This document shows positions 1-8,480 of a DNA stretch of 60,468 nucleotides, in pieces. Source of the stretch: CAZUQA01 sp964622375 (GTDB lineage Bacteria > Bacillota_I > Bacilli_A > Erysipelotrichales > Erysipelotrichaceae); the NCBI GenBank assembly GCA_964622375.1, contig CAZUQA010000133.1, positions 1 to 60,468 on the forward strand, given 5' to 3'. The position numbers and the translations under genes are program-made. The notes beneath the pieces were generated by a model, which worked only from the letters and a program-made list of their open reading frames with translations, ran no database searches and was not told where the DNA came from. How positions within the stretch are numbered: the stretch's first letter is position 1; every line of letters begins with the position of its first letter.

Positions 1-1104
1 CTACATGGTGCATCATTGACAATCACAGAATCGGCAAGAGTTAAGCTAGTGCCGGCTCCGGGGTTTCCAGCACTTTTTCAAGATGATACAAGCAGCCATA
101 TTTATCTTGGTGACAATGCTACACTAGAGCTGACCAATAACAGCTATGGTACGGGAACCCATTTGTTTGAAGCAGCGACACCAAGCGCTAACTACAAGTG
201 GAAACTGGTTAATGCGACAACTTCTGATAACTTGACAGATGACAATATAACGGTTGAGATTGCTCCGGGAGCTACGGCCATTATCAGCCGGGAATCAACA
301 GCAGTAACGCCGGTAGCCCCGAATATCACCGGGCCAACTACCATGACTTTAACTGCAGGCTACAGTGCTACTTCCAGTAACGTATTCACCATTACCGGAA
401 CGCCGACACCAACAGTAACCAAAACCAGTGGTGATGCCAAGATTACTTGGAATAACACAACTAAGAAGCTGGATATCGCTGCCGGCTTAACTGTGGGCAG
501 TTATCCGGTGACTTTGAAAGCTGTTAATGGCACAAGTCCGGATAAGACTTTCAACTTTACTTTAATAGTCAGTAGAGATACCTCATCGATTGATAAGTAT
601 ACTGAAGCGGCCATAATTATTACTCCGGTAGCTGATGCTGAGTACTATCAAGTCCAAAGATCAACTAAGAAGACTACAGGTTTTGCGACGGTAGGAACCA
701 CTACCGGAACCAGTTTTATAGACTATTACTTGAAACCCAATACTACTTATTACTATCGGGTAAGATCAGTGAAGACAGTCAATAAGAAACTGGTCTATGG
801 TGCCTTTACTCCGGTGGTAACAGTTAAAACCAGTGAATTACCAATACCCAATGATGTAACGCTTACTGCGGAGTTAGCGAGTTTAAAAGGTACATGGACA
901 AATACCAATAACATGTCAGCTGTACAGGTACTTTACAGCACCAATAAGAAAACTTGGACGACCCGAACTTATGACGTTGCAGACTTTGATATCATGAAGT
1001 TAAAAGCTAACACCAAGTATTTCTATAAGATTCGTTATGTTTACTATAACGGAACCACCAACTACAGTGCTTTCTCAGCAATCAGAGAAGTAACGACGAG
1101 ATAG
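1..1104 (+). CDS. Secreted fibronectin type III domain protein, C-terminal part (5' truncated)
   Basis: The reading frame is open to the first base of the window, so the true start lies upstream. The TTG at 16 is only the first possible start codon. Roughly residues 100-190 resemble an Ig-like/cadherin-like repeat rich in Thr and Pro. The last ~170 residues form two fibronectin III-like modules of different type: module A (about 590-835) with YYQVQRSTKKTTGF and TTYYYRVRSVKTV, and module B (about 840-1100) with VQVLYSTNKKTWT and NTKYFYKIRYVYYNG. The same A-B pair occurs twice in the protein at 50604-52685, so the two are paralogues. The protein stops right after module B with no LPXTG motif or membrane anchor, so it is probably released or loosely bound to the surface. 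Binding partner unknown. The domain call is confident, the role is not. Confidence 0.8.
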   Translation, partial: LHGASLTITESARVKLVPAPGFPALFQDDTSSHIYLGDNATLELTNNSYGTGTHLFEAATPSANYKWKLVNATTSDNLTDDNITVEIAPGATAIISRESTAVTPVAPNITGPTTMTLTAGYSATSSNVFTITGTPTPTVTKTSGDAKITWNNTTKKLDIAAGLTVGSYPVTLKAVNGTSPDKTFNFTLIVSRDTSSIDKYTEAAIIITPVADAEYYQVQRSTKKTTGFATVGTTTGTSFIDYYLKPNTTYYYRVRSVKTVNKKLVYGAFTPVVTVKTSELPIPNDVTLTAELASLKGTWTNTNNMSAVQVLYSTNKKTWTTRTYDVADFDIMKLKANTKYFYKIRYVYYNGTTNYSAFSAIREVTTR

Positions 1105-1215
1105 ATAAGTTGTAGTAAGAATCAGGAAACGAAACTATCTGGATTGAACCAAATCCTGTTAATTAGCATCAATATTATGTAAGGATAATTAGAGTAATAT
1201 AGAGGAGGAAATGAT

Positions 1216-1818
1216 ATGCTATCAAGAAAGGCCTTAGGTGTAAAGTTATTATCGCTTGTTTTGGTAGTTTTTATGTTGCTGTTGGCAGTTGGTATGACGG
1301 GCTGTGATGGAAAAGGCCGGCCTAAACTTCCCAATGGTGGCGATGATGTGACCGATGTAAGCGATGATGATGGAAGTGATATTAATGATGATGTAGTTGA
1401 AGTTGATCCCTTGGCAGCGATTATTGCAGCATTACCGGATCCGGCTGCCATGGATAGTATTTTTGATCTGTTGGAAGGATTTTGGATAAAGAAGAAAGAC
1501 AATTGTGTTTATTTCACGGTGCTCAATGGGAATAAATCCTTCGGTGAGTTATATTGGGAAAGTGAGTATTTTGATTATGGGACAATAACTAACTATATCG
1601 TAACCGGGGAGTATGAGTTTACCTTAGTGGTTTCTTATCCCAAAAAATCAGGATCAAAAGCGCATACTGATGAAATACTCTTTGACTTGAGCGATTTTAA
1701 TGCTAATCATCTCATCAAAGTAAAGGGCAAAAAGGTTACCGATAATAAATGGAAGACCTATTCCTACGGTGCCGATGAGATGAATGCTGCCTATGCAGTT
1801 TGGAAGAAGTTACATTAA
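1216..1818 (+). CDS. Lipoprotein of unknown function
   Basis: Predicted lipoprotein of 200 aa. It has a basic N terminus, a hydrophobic stretch and a lipobox VGMTGC with the lipidated Cys at residue 30. Residues ~40-62 are an Asp/Asn-rich acidic linker (repeated DD pairs), followed by a small globular domain containing YWESEYFDYGTITNYIVTGEY. The ATG at 1216 is preceded by GAGGAGGAA at a good distance. It lies downstream of the fibronectin III gene and upstream of a clear terminator at 1870-1901, so it may be the last gene of that transcript. I do not recognise the C-terminal domain. An extracytoplasmic, membrane-anchored location is the only supported inference. Confidence 0.75.
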   Translation: MLSRKALGVKLLSLVLVVFMLLLAVGMTGCDGKGRPKLPNGGDDVTDVSDDDGSDINDDVVEVDPLAAIIAALPDPAAMDSIFDLLEGFWIKKKDNCVYFTVLNGNKSFGELYWESEYFDYGTITNYIVTGEYEFTLVVSYPKKSGSKAHTDEILFDLSDFNANHLIKVKGKKVTDNKWKTYSYGADEMNAAYAVWKKLH

Positions 1819-1869
1819 TAAATAAGCTCTAACTTCTATCTCGCGTCAAGTAAGACTAAAATGAATTAG

Positions 1870-1901
1870 AAAACCAGTCTTGATATTTGGACTGGTTTTT
1901 T
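1870..1901 (+). terminator. Rho-independent terminator after the lipoprotein gene
   Basis: Arms AAACCAGTC (1871-1879) and GACTGGTTT (1890-1898) pair perfectly, with a 10-nt loop and a run of T to 1901. It separates the lipoprotein gene from the transketolase operon. Confidence 0.85.
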
Positions 1902-1972
1902 GTAGTAAGTAGCATACTAGCCTATTTTCATTAAGAGTTGATGCCGGAAAACAGAAAATCACAAACTCATTA

Positions 1973-2001
1973 TTGATAAAGGCACAGAAAGAAGCGATAA
2001 T
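1973..2001 (+). promoter_or_regulatory. Sigma-A-like promoter of the transketolase operon
   Basis: TTGATA (1973-1978), a 17-bp spacer, and GATAAT (1996-2001) lie just after the upstream terminator and ahead of the 21-codon ORF and transketolase genes. Confidence 0.6.
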
Positions 2002-2024
2002 ATAAATAAAGGAGAACAACGAGT

Positions 2025-2090
2025 ATGATTCGCAAAAACTTAACTTTCTATAATAACGCCGGAAAGGGTTTTGCGCGTGTCGTTAAATAA
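2025..2090 (+). CDS. Possible 21-codon leader ORF ahead of transketolase
   Basis: ATG at 2025 to TAA at 2088-2090 encodes the 21-residue basic peptide MIRKNLTFYNNAGKGFARVV plus a final K. It has a better Shine-Dalgarno (AAAGGAG, GGAG at 2011-2014, ~10 nt spacing) than the transketolase gene that starts 11 nt later, which has only purine-rich GTAAGAA. This arrangement suggests translational coupling or a regulatory leader peptide. The peptide has no recognised family and no run of one amino acid that would point to classical attenuation. It could also be fortuitous. Coding status is inferred only from the ribosome binding site and position. Confidence 0.35.
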   Translation: MIRKNLTFYNNAGKGFARVVK

Positions 2091-2101
2091 AGAGTAAGAA
2101 A

Positions 2102-2947
2102 ATGGATAAAAAACAACAACTTACAACTTTAACAGCTCAAATCAGAATAGAACTGTTGAAGGAGATGAAACAGAGTCGTGGTGGCCACATTGGCGGTTCA
2201 CTGTCGATTGTTGAAGTTTTAGCTGTGTTATATGGTGGGCAACTTAAACATGACCCTAAAAACCCCAAATGGGAAGAGCGCGATTACTTAATACTATCAA
2301 AAGGTCATGCCGGACCGGCGTGGTATGCCGCTTTGGCGGTAGCCGGGTTTTTCGATAAATCACTGCTGTTGACGCTGAATGAGGGAGGAACGATGTTGCC
2401 TTCGCATCCGGATCGACTAAAAGTGCCGGGAGTTGAAATGACCAGTGGTTCTTTAGGAATGGGGTCTTCGGTAGGAGCCGGGATTGCCTATGATTTAAGG
2501 CAAAGAGGGAAAGAACAATATGTCTTTGTGATAGTTGGTGATGGGGAGCTCAATGAGGGACAAAACTGGGAGGCTTTTCAGTTTATCGCCCATCACAAAC
2601 TAAGTAACTGCATAATCATCATCGATGAGAATAAGAAACAGCTCGATGGTTTTACCAAGAATATCATTGACCAGTTGTCACTAGCTGACAAGATGAAAGC
2701 CTTTGGGTTTGCGACTACCGTAGTAAAAGGTGATGATTGTTTAGCCATTGATGCAGCGATTACAGCAGCTAAAGCCAATAAGGAAAGCGCCAATTGTATC
2801 ATTATGGATTCCATCAAGGGTCAGGGTGTTCCCTATTTCGCTGACCTATACGCGAATCACTCAGTGAAGTTTGGCGAGAAAGAAGATGCTATCGTCGATG
2901 AAGCTATAGCGGAATTGGAAAAGGTGGCAGGTGAAGACTATGTATAA
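2102..2947 (+). CDS. Transketolase, N-terminal (thiamine diphosphate) subunit
   Basis: This 281-aa protein is the first half of a split transketolase. Transketolase moves two-carbon units between ketose and aldose phosphates in the non-oxidative pentose phosphate pathway. The ThDP/Mg motif is visible as GDGELNEGQNWEAF near residue 145, and the N-terminal SRGGHIGGSLS segment is typical. The C-terminal subunit follows with an 8-nt overlap, so the two are translated together and should form the active complex. The split form occurs widely in Bacillota and archaea, often beside sugar transport genes. Here a phosphatase follows instead. The start ATG is supported by family length; its ribosome binding site is weak. 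Confidence 0.9.
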   Translation: MDKKQQLTTLTAQIRIELLKEMKQSRGGHIGGSLSIVEVLAVLYGGQLKHDPKNPKWEERDYLILSKGHAGPAWYAALAVAGFFDKSLLLTLNEGGTMLPSHPDRLKVPGVEMTSGSLGMGSSVGAGIAYDLRQRGKEQYVFVIVGDGELNEGQNWEAFQFIAHHKLSNCIIIIDENKKQLDGFTKNIIDQLSLADKMKAFGFATTVVKGDDCLAIDAAITAAKANKESANCIIMDSIKGQGVPYFADLYANHSVKFGEKEDAIVDEAIAELEKVAGEDYV

Positions 2948-3899
2948 GATTAATACTGAATTAAAGAATCCCGATCAAAGGTCGGTCTTTGTGAATACTT
3001 TAATTGAGGCGATGGTTGACAATGATAAAATCTATGCCTTGGAAGCCGATTTAGGCGGTGCCAGTTTTTTTGATAAAATCGGAGAAGCTAAACCGGAGCG
3101 TTTTATCAATGTGGGTATTGCCGAAGCTAATATGATGGGTATTGCCGCCGGCTTAAGTCTCAGAGGAAATATTCCTTTTGTGCATACCTTTGCCCCCTTT
3201 GCGACCAGAAGGAGTTTTGATCAGATTTTCCTGTGTTGTGCTTACGCTAAAAACACAATTAATATCTACAGTTCCGATCCGGGAATTTGTGTCGCAATTA
3301 ACGGGGGAACCCACACCAGCTTTGAAGATATCGCCATGTTTAGAGCAGTACCTCATGCTTTAATTTTTGACCCTGCTGATGGGGTACAGTTAAATTGGTT
3401 GATTAAAGAATTGATTCCCTTAGAAGGGGTACACTATATTCGTTGTAGTCGTAAGGGGATGCCGGCTATCTATGATAGCGGTAGCACTTTCACTATTGGT
3501 CAAGCCAATCTGTTATTAGATGGAAGTGATATCTTGATAGTGGCTATGGGAGAAACTTTGTTTGAAGCCTATAAAGTAGCTCAAGAATTACAAGCGGAAG
3601 GAATTTCCTGTTGCCTTTTGGATAGCTTTACCGTCAAACCGCTGGATCGGGAAGCTATCATCAAACACGCTAAAGCTAAGAAGTTGATAGTTACGGCAGA
3701 GAACCATAATATCAACAATGGTTTAGGTTCAGCAATCGCTGAAGTATTGGCTGAAGAAGCCTTAGCAGTGCCTTTGTTGCGTTTGGGAATTATCGAGCGT
3801 TTTGGTCAAGTAGGACCACAAGAGTTCTTGCGTAAGGACTATCGCTTAGATAGCCAGTCATTGAAAGAAGATATCTTAAAGAAATACAAAACACTATAA
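2940..3899 (+). CDS. Transketolase, C-terminal subunit
   Basis: Second half of the split transketolase (319 aa from ATG 2940). It carries the pyrimidine-binding domain (GIAEANMMGIAAGLSLRG, with the catalytic Glu of the ThDP cofactor site) and the C-terminal transketolase domain (NHNINNGLGSAIAEVL). An in-frame GTG at 2931 is nine bases upstream, but ATG 2940 sits at a better distance from AAGGTGG (2921-2927) and gives the common ATG/stop overlap with the upstream subunit. It works with the N-terminal subunit encoded just before it. Confidence 0.9.
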   Translation: MYKINTELKNPDQRSVFVNTLIEAMVDNDKIYALEADLGGASFFDKIGEAKPERFINVGIAEANMMGIAAGLSLRGNIPFVHTFAPFATRRSFDQIFLCCAYAKNTINIYSSDPGICVAINGGTHTSFEDIAMFRAVPHALIFDPADGVQLNWLIKELIPLEGVHYIRCSRKGMPAIYDSGSTFTIGQANLLLDGSDILIVAMGETLFEAYKVAQELQAEGISCCLLDSFTVKPLDREAIIKHAKAKKLIVTAENHNINNGLGSAIAEVLAEEALAVPLLRLGIIERFGQVGPQEFLRKDYRLDSQSLKEDILKKYKTL

Positions 3900-3908
3900 G
3901 GGGAAAAT

Positions 3909-4526
3909 ATGAGATTATTGATGTGCAGACATGGGGAAACGGTAGCCAACAGTGAAAAGAGATTTCAAGGCTGGGTAGATACACCACTAACAGAAGCGGG
4001 CGTTAGGGCAGCAGAAGATCTTAGGGATTTTTTGAAGGATTGGGAAATTGATTTAGTGGCTTGTTCACCGATTGGCCGGGCTAAAGCCACAGCAGCTATC
4101 GTGTTGGGAAATCGCGATATTCCGCTAATCTACTATGACGAACTTAAGGAATTGAATTTTGGTGATTGGGACGGCAAAACCTTAGCTGAATTAGAGCTTG
4201 AACCCTTGTATCCTTTGTTCTTTAATGAACCTGATAAGTTTATTGCGCCCAATGGTGAAGGTTATGCTGATTTACATAAGCGGGTAGTAGGTAAAATAAG
4301 AGAATTGTTTAAAGAGTATCCCGATAAAACAATATTGATTATTGCCCATGGTCTAACACTGAGAACAGCGATGAATTATTTCTATAGCCATCCTTTATCG
4401 CAATTACGGGAAAAAACCAAGTTTCTTTACAGTTGTAGTTTAAGTATTGTCGATTACTTTAGCGATAATGATATCAAGGTAATTGTTGAGGGTAGCACTG
4501 AACATTTAAGCAAGGTTGTTGGTTAA
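3909..4526 (+). CDS. Histidine phosphatase (phosphoglycerate mutase-like) family protein
   Basis: This 205-aa protein begins MRLLMCRHGETVAN, containing the RHG phosphohistidine motif. The second catalytic His is in IIAHGLTLRTAMNYF near residue 140. The family covers cofactor-dependent phosphoglycerate mutases and many small-molecule phosphatases such as alpha-ribazole phosphatase or sugar-phosphate phosphatases. The RHGET-N start and ~200-aa length fit the phosphatase branch better than true mutase (~230-250 aa with conserved C terminus). It follows transketolase by 9 nt with a GGGGA ribosome binding site, so a sugar-phosphate substrate is plausible. It could also supply mutase activity, since the pgk-tpiA-eno operon at 47-50 kb lacks one. 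Confidence 0.85.
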   Translation: MRLLMCRHGETVANSEKRFQGWVDTPLTEAGVRAAEDLRDFLKDWEIDLVACSPIGRAKATAAIVLGNRDIPLIYYDELKELNFGDWDGKTLAELELEPLYPLFFNEPDKFIAPNGEGYADLHKRVVGKIRELFKEYPDKTILIIAHGLTLRTAMNYFYSHPLSQLREKTKFLYSCSLSIVDYFSDNDIKVIVEGSTEHLSKVVG

Positions 4527-4558
4527 CTATTAGAGAACTAATTTAGCGAGGATGAAAT

Positions 4559-4927
4559 ATGGAACAAGCTAAGAAAACTTTACTGGTAGCCAGCATTATT
4601 TACACTGTTATCGGCTTCATAGTAATGATAATTGCGTTGGTTGCGTTTATTACTAGTCACCAAATCGTGTCACACGATTTATACTCCGGAGAGTCAAAGG
4701 CTTGGGGAACGTTTCTTGCGATGATACTATTTATATTTTCTCTTCCCAGTATTGCTCTTGGATTATGGGGTTTAAAAAACTATAAAAACCCCAAGCGCGG
4801 CACTACTTTTATGGCATTAGGGGCAACGGCTGGCATACTTCAAATTTATATCAGGGAAATCTGTTTATTTTTTACTATTGACTATACCTCCGCTACTTTA
4901 TTTCATTGGTGGAGGGCTCATGAATAA
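4559..4927 (+). CDS. Small integral membrane protein
   Basis: 122 aa with about three hydrophobic segments: residues ~8-32, ~50-70 and ~83-105. Positively charged KNYKNPKRG sits between the second and third. The ATG follows GAGGATGAAAT. It starts 32 nt after the phosphatase and may be the last gene of the transketolase operon. It resembles short DUF4064-type membrane proteins in size and pattern, but I cannot assign a family. No catalytic motif is visible. Confidence 0.55.
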   Translation: MEQAKKTLLVASIIYTVIGFIVMIIALVAFITSHQIVSHDLYSGESKAWGTFLAMILFIFSLPSIALGLWGLKNYKNPKRGTTFMALGATAGILQIYIREICLFFTIDYTSATLFHWWRAHE

Positions 4928-5045
4928 AGCGCAAAAAACCAAAAGCACAGAAAACGACGAAATTTTCTCGTAAATTAATACGCCAGATAATTAATATTTT
5001 CATTTTTTACCCGCTTAGTGATACTTGGTAAAAGTTTTCTAACTA

Positions 5046-7361
5046 ATGATGATATTATTATGCAAGATGGAAGAATATAACGGATTAAGTTCGGCGGCTG
5101 TCCTGCAACGGATAAAACAGGGCTTAGTTAATAAAAACAAATCAGGCTTAACAAAATCGTACGGTAGAATTATCAGAGATAATACTTTTACCGCTTTTAA
5201 TTTTTTTAACCTGGTAATTTTTGTCGCTCTATTATTAGTGCAATCCTATAGTAATTTACTTTTTATGGGGGTTGCATTAATAAATTGGGCAGTAGCTATT
5301 TATCAGGAAATCCGAGTTAAAATACTATTGGAAAAACTACAATTACTAAATAAAGCAGAGATTGAGGTTATCCGAGATAATAGCTGGCAAAGAGTTAAGA
5401 GTGACAAGCTGGTACAAGATGATATCATCAAATTGAAAAGCGGACAACAAGTTCCTTGCGATGTGATAATCCTTGATGGGCAAGCTGAAGTCAATGAAGC
5501 TTTATTAACCGGGGAAGCCGATAATGTTTACAAGAAAAAAAACGACAGCTTACTTTCCGGCAGTTACTTAGTTAGCGGAGAGATAATTGCCGTAATCGAA
5601 CATTGTGGTGAAAAGAGTTTTGCCAATTCTCTGATCAATCAAGCTCGTAATGTTCGTGAGCATCAGTCGCAATTGATCAAGCAGTTAGATCAAATTGTGA
5701 AAATTACCGGCTATTTTATTATCCCGGTGGCTTTACTTATGATTTTTTTTGGCTTGAAGTACAGTGAGCAAAACATAGAAGCGATTATAGCCAGTACTGC
5801 CGGAGCAATTATCGGCATGATGCCCCGAGGTTTGGTATTACTAACTACGCTATCACTAATGGTCGGAGTGCTACATTTAGCTTCAAAAAACACACTAGTT
5901 AATGAGCTTTCCAGTATTGAGACCCTGGCACGTGTCGATACACTGTTTATGGATAAAACCGGAACTTTGACCACCGGTAAGATGAAGTTAGTACGGACCG
6001 AAGATTTGCAGGTTGAAGACTTAGCTACGGTGTTAGGCAGCATTCTGCGAATCAATCAGGATGAAAATGCAACGATCACAGCTATAAAAGCGCAATACAG
6101 CTTATCCGATAAATACCAAGGGAAAATTATTGAAGCTTTTTCTTCCGCCAGGAAATACAGTTCAGTTTTACTGTATGGAAAAGGAATCTATTTCCTGGGG
6201 GCAGCTGATGTACTATTTAAAGATAAACTACCCTTTATTCTGTCAAAAAATGAGGAAAGGCAACGTTTGTTGGTATTAGCTAAAAGTCCTAACATAAAAC
6301 GTCGGAAACTGCATACTCAAGAAGACCTACAAGCTATTGCCTTGTTTATATTACAGGAAGAATTGCGCAGTAATGTCAAAGAAATCATCTCTTATTTCTA
6401 CAAAAATGATATTGATATCCGGATACTCTCCGGTGATCATCCCCTTACTGTCAGTAAAATAGCTGAAGTTTCCGGTATTAAATCCAGTGAGAATTATGTT
6501 GATTTATCACTGCAGGGAAGCTACTTAGATAGTCCGATGTTAAATAAAACGATTTATGGACGAGCTACCCCTTTTCAAAAAGAGCAACTAATTGAAAAGG
6601 TACAAGAGCTAGAGGAAAAAACTGTGGCAATGTGTGGGGATGGAATCAATGATGTCTCAGCGTTAAGGGCTGCTGATTGTAGTATTTCTTTCCTTAATGC
6701 CAGTGATGCCGCACGCGAGGTTTCACAATTAGTTTTACTGGATAATGATTTTGCCTGTTTGCCAACCGTCATGGCAGAAGGACGCCGAGTGATCAATAAT
6801 ATAACGATGGTCGCTTCTCTATATTTAATAAAGACGATATTTTCTTTATTGCTTGCTTTGATTTGCGTATTGACGATGAGCAGTTTTCCTTTTGAGCCGT
6901 TACATTTAACTATTCTTGGAGTATTTGGGTGTGGACTGCCTTCGTTCTTTTTAGCTTTGAAAGCTAATGAAGAAAAAGTCAAAAAAGATTTTATCGCAAC
7001 AGTTTTTAATAAAGCTTTGCCTACAGCTTTACTTATTGTTATTTTCTTTTTGGTTTTTCGTTGGCTGGGATTACAACAGAATACCACACTACTACTTATG
7101 ACCAGCGGTTTTGTTTGGTGGACGGCAGTCATGGACTTATGTTGGCCACTGGAAAACCGCTATAAAGCTTTGGGACTAGCCATGGGTCTGGGGTTTTATA
7201 GCAGTATTTTTATATTACGTGATCTTTTAGCTTTACAAGCATTAACTTTAGCGGAAACAGAAATTTTCGTTGTTGCTTTACTAATCACTATTCCTTTAAA
7301 ATTCATATTGACAAGAGGCCTGCAATCACTTCACTATTACCAAAAGAAAAGCAGAGAATAA
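5046..7361 (+). CDS. P-type ATPase (cation-transporting, HAD-IC family, Exp7-like)
   Basis: 771-aa P-type ATPase. The phosphorylation motif DKTGTLT has its Asp at about residue 303. The actuator-domain motif is TGEAD (usually TGES/TGEP). The hinge is GDGINDVSALRAAD. Four to six C-terminal membrane helices follow. The helix-4 motif reads GMMPRGLVLLTTLS, where calcium-type pumps have PEGL, so the usual Glu ligand is an Arg. No N-terminal metal-binding Cys motif is present. The architecture matches the Exp7/HAD-IC group of Gram-positive P-type ATPases; the ion is not predictable. Starts at 5046, 5049, 5061 or 5070 are all possible because none has a convincing ribosome binding site; MEEYNGLS at 5070 looks most natural for the family. 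Confidence 0.85.
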   Translation: MMILLCKMEEYNGLSSAAVLQRIKQGLVNKNKSGLTKSYGRIIRDNTFTAFNFFNLVIFVALLLVQSYSNLLFMGVALINWAVAIYQEIRVKILLEKLQLLNKAEIEVIRDNSWQRVKSDKLVQDDIIKLKSGQQVPCDVIILDGQAEVNEALLTGEADNVYKKKNDSLLSGSYLVSGEIIAVIEHCGEKSFANSLINQARNVREHQSQLIKQLDQIVKITGYFIIPVALLMIFFGLKYSEQNIEAIIASTAGAIIGMMPRGLVLLTTLSLMVGVLHLASKNTLVNELSSIETLARVDTLFMDKTGTLTTGKMKLVRTEDLQVEDLATVLGSILRINQDENATITAIKAQYSLSDKYQGKIIEAFSSARKYSSVLLYGKGIYFLGAADVLFKDKLPFILSKNEERQRLLVLAKSPNIKRRKLHTQEDLQAIALFILQEELRSNVKEIISYFYKNDIDIRILSGDHPLTVSKIAEVSGIKSSENYVDLSLQGSYLDSPMLNKTIYGRATPFQKEQLIEKVQELEEKTVAMCGDGINDVSALRAADCSISFLNASDAAREVSQLVLLDNDFACLPTVMAEGRRVINNITMVASLYLIKTIFSLLLALICVLTMSSFPFEPLHLTILGVFGCGLPSFFLALKANEEKVKKDFIATVFNKALPTALLIVIFFLVFRWLGLQQNTTLLLMTSGFVWWTAVMDLCWPLENRYKALGLAMGLGFYSSIFILRDLLALQALTLAETEIFVVALLITIPLKFILTRGLQSLHYYQKKSRE

Positions 7362-7390
7362 ACAAACTCTACTTTTCGAAAGGAATCTAT

Positions 7391-7407
7391 CAGCTGCTAA
7401 GCAGCTG
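7391..7407. repeat. Short perfect hairpin between ATPase and RimK-like genes
   Basis: CAGCTGC (7391-7397) and GCAGCTG (7401-7407) pair around a 3-nt TAA loop. There is no T-run after it, so it is not a canonical terminator, but it is the only structure in the 228-bp gap before the next promoter. Confidence 0.4.
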
Positions 7408-7547
7408 ACATTGGGAATAGGGGGTCAATATTTGGGTAACAACGGGATATTATTACCCTTTACCTAGTACTAGCATACACCTTATTATTTAGAAAATAAA
7501 GGGAAAATTCGAAATATGGGAAAAAATATTCAGAAAAATAACAAAAT

Positions 7548-7565
7548 TAGACAATTGTCTATAAT
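7548..7565 (+). promoter_or_regulatory. -10 element overlapped by a 14-bp perfect palindrome
   Basis: TAGACAATTGTCTA (7548-7561) is a perfect palindrome that runs into the -10 hexamer TATAAT (7560-7565) upstream of the RimK-like gene. Such a placement would let a dimeric repressor block the promoter. No strong -35 is visible. Confidence 0.5.
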
Positions 7566-7589
7566 AATTAAGGGAAAGTGAGCGATTAT

Positions 7590-8477
7590 ATGTTTAATAA
7601 AGGGGCAATTTTAGTAAATCCTTACTATTACGGTGAAGATATTGCCTATTTGGTAAAGCGGCTGACTGCAGAATTCGACCTTTTAGCTATTAAAATCGAC
7701 ACTATAAAATGCCAGGCTTTGTTTACTCACATTAAAGATGGCGATGTTGTCGTTGAGGATTTCTTTTATGATTTTGTTATATATTTGGATAAGGATAAAT
7801 ATTTGGCTTGCTTGTTAGAAACTGCCGGTTATCGTTTATTCAATAAAGCTCAAAATATTGAGGTTTGTGATGATAAAATGAAGAGCTACTTGGCCCTCAG
7901 CAACCAAGGTATCAACATGCCTTTGACTATCCCGGGGCCTCTATGTTATGTCACAGCTGAACCTGACGGTGAGTTGATGGAAAGAGTAATTGCGACTTTG
8001 GGATTTCCTCTGGTGATCAAAGGAGCCTATGGCTCCATGGGCAAAAATATCTATTTAGTGAAAAATCGTAAAGAATTATTTAGTAAAGCTAAAGAGTTAA
8101 TCAAGAAACCTCATCTTTATCAAAAATACATAGCCAGCAGTCATGGTCAAGATATTCGAGTAATCGTCATCAACAAAAAAGCTTGTGCTGCAATGCTGAG
8201 AAAATCCGCTAAAGATTTTCGCAGTAATTTAGCCATTGGCGGCCAAGCTTTTAAAGTTGATTTATCCGGAGAATATATTACGCTGGCAGAGAAAGTTGCC
8301 ACAATCCTCGATTTGGATTACTGTGGCGTTGATATTTTAATCGGCGAAAATCAAGAGCCAATCTTCTGTGAAGTAAACTCCAATGCTTTTATAACCGGAA
8401 TTGAAAGAGTCACCGGCATTAATGTGGCGGCAGTTTACTGCCACCATATCATGAAAGAGATTTACGGAAAAGATTGA
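7590..8477 (+). CDS. RimK/ATP-grasp family ligase
   Basis: 295-aa ATP-grasp enzyme. It shows an N-terminal Rossmann-like preATP-grasp part (GAILVNPYYYGED), the ATP-binding loop (VIKGAYGSMGKNIYLV), and the C-terminal Mg/ATP site (CGVDILIGE with FCEVNSNAFITGIE). The family includes RimK, LysX and CofF, which add Glu or other amino acids to a carboxylate, but the true substrate cannot be read from the sequence. ATG 7590 is chosen over the in-frame GTG at 7578. GTG 7578 would sit only 2-3 nt after AGGGA, while GTGAG precedes ATG 7590 at a normal distance. The gene appears monocistronic, and its promoter is overlapped by a perfect palindrome, so it may be tightly regulated. Confidence 0.8.
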   Translation: MFNKGAILVNPYYYGEDIAYLVKRLTAEFDLLAIKIDTIKCQALFTHIKDGDVVVEDFFYDFVIYLDKDKYLACLLETAGYRLFNKAQNIEVCDDKMKSYLALSNQGINMPLTIPGPLCYVTAEPDGELMERVIATLGFPLVIKGAYGSMGKNIYLVKNRKELFSKAKELIKKPHLYQKYIASSHGQDIRVIVINKKACAAMLRKSAKDFRSNLAIGGQAFKVDLSGEYITLAEKVATILDLDYCGVDILIGENQEPIFCEVNSNAFITGIERVTGINVAAVYCHHIMKEIYGKD

Positions 8478-8480
8478 AAT

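Noticed and set aside
5711..7132. Minus-strand frames across the P-type ATPase
   Set aside because: They lie opposite the ATPase coding sequence and have no family motif or ribosome binding site.
7391..7407. Intrinsic terminator after the P-type ATPase
   Set aside because: The stem is perfect but there is no T-run on either side.
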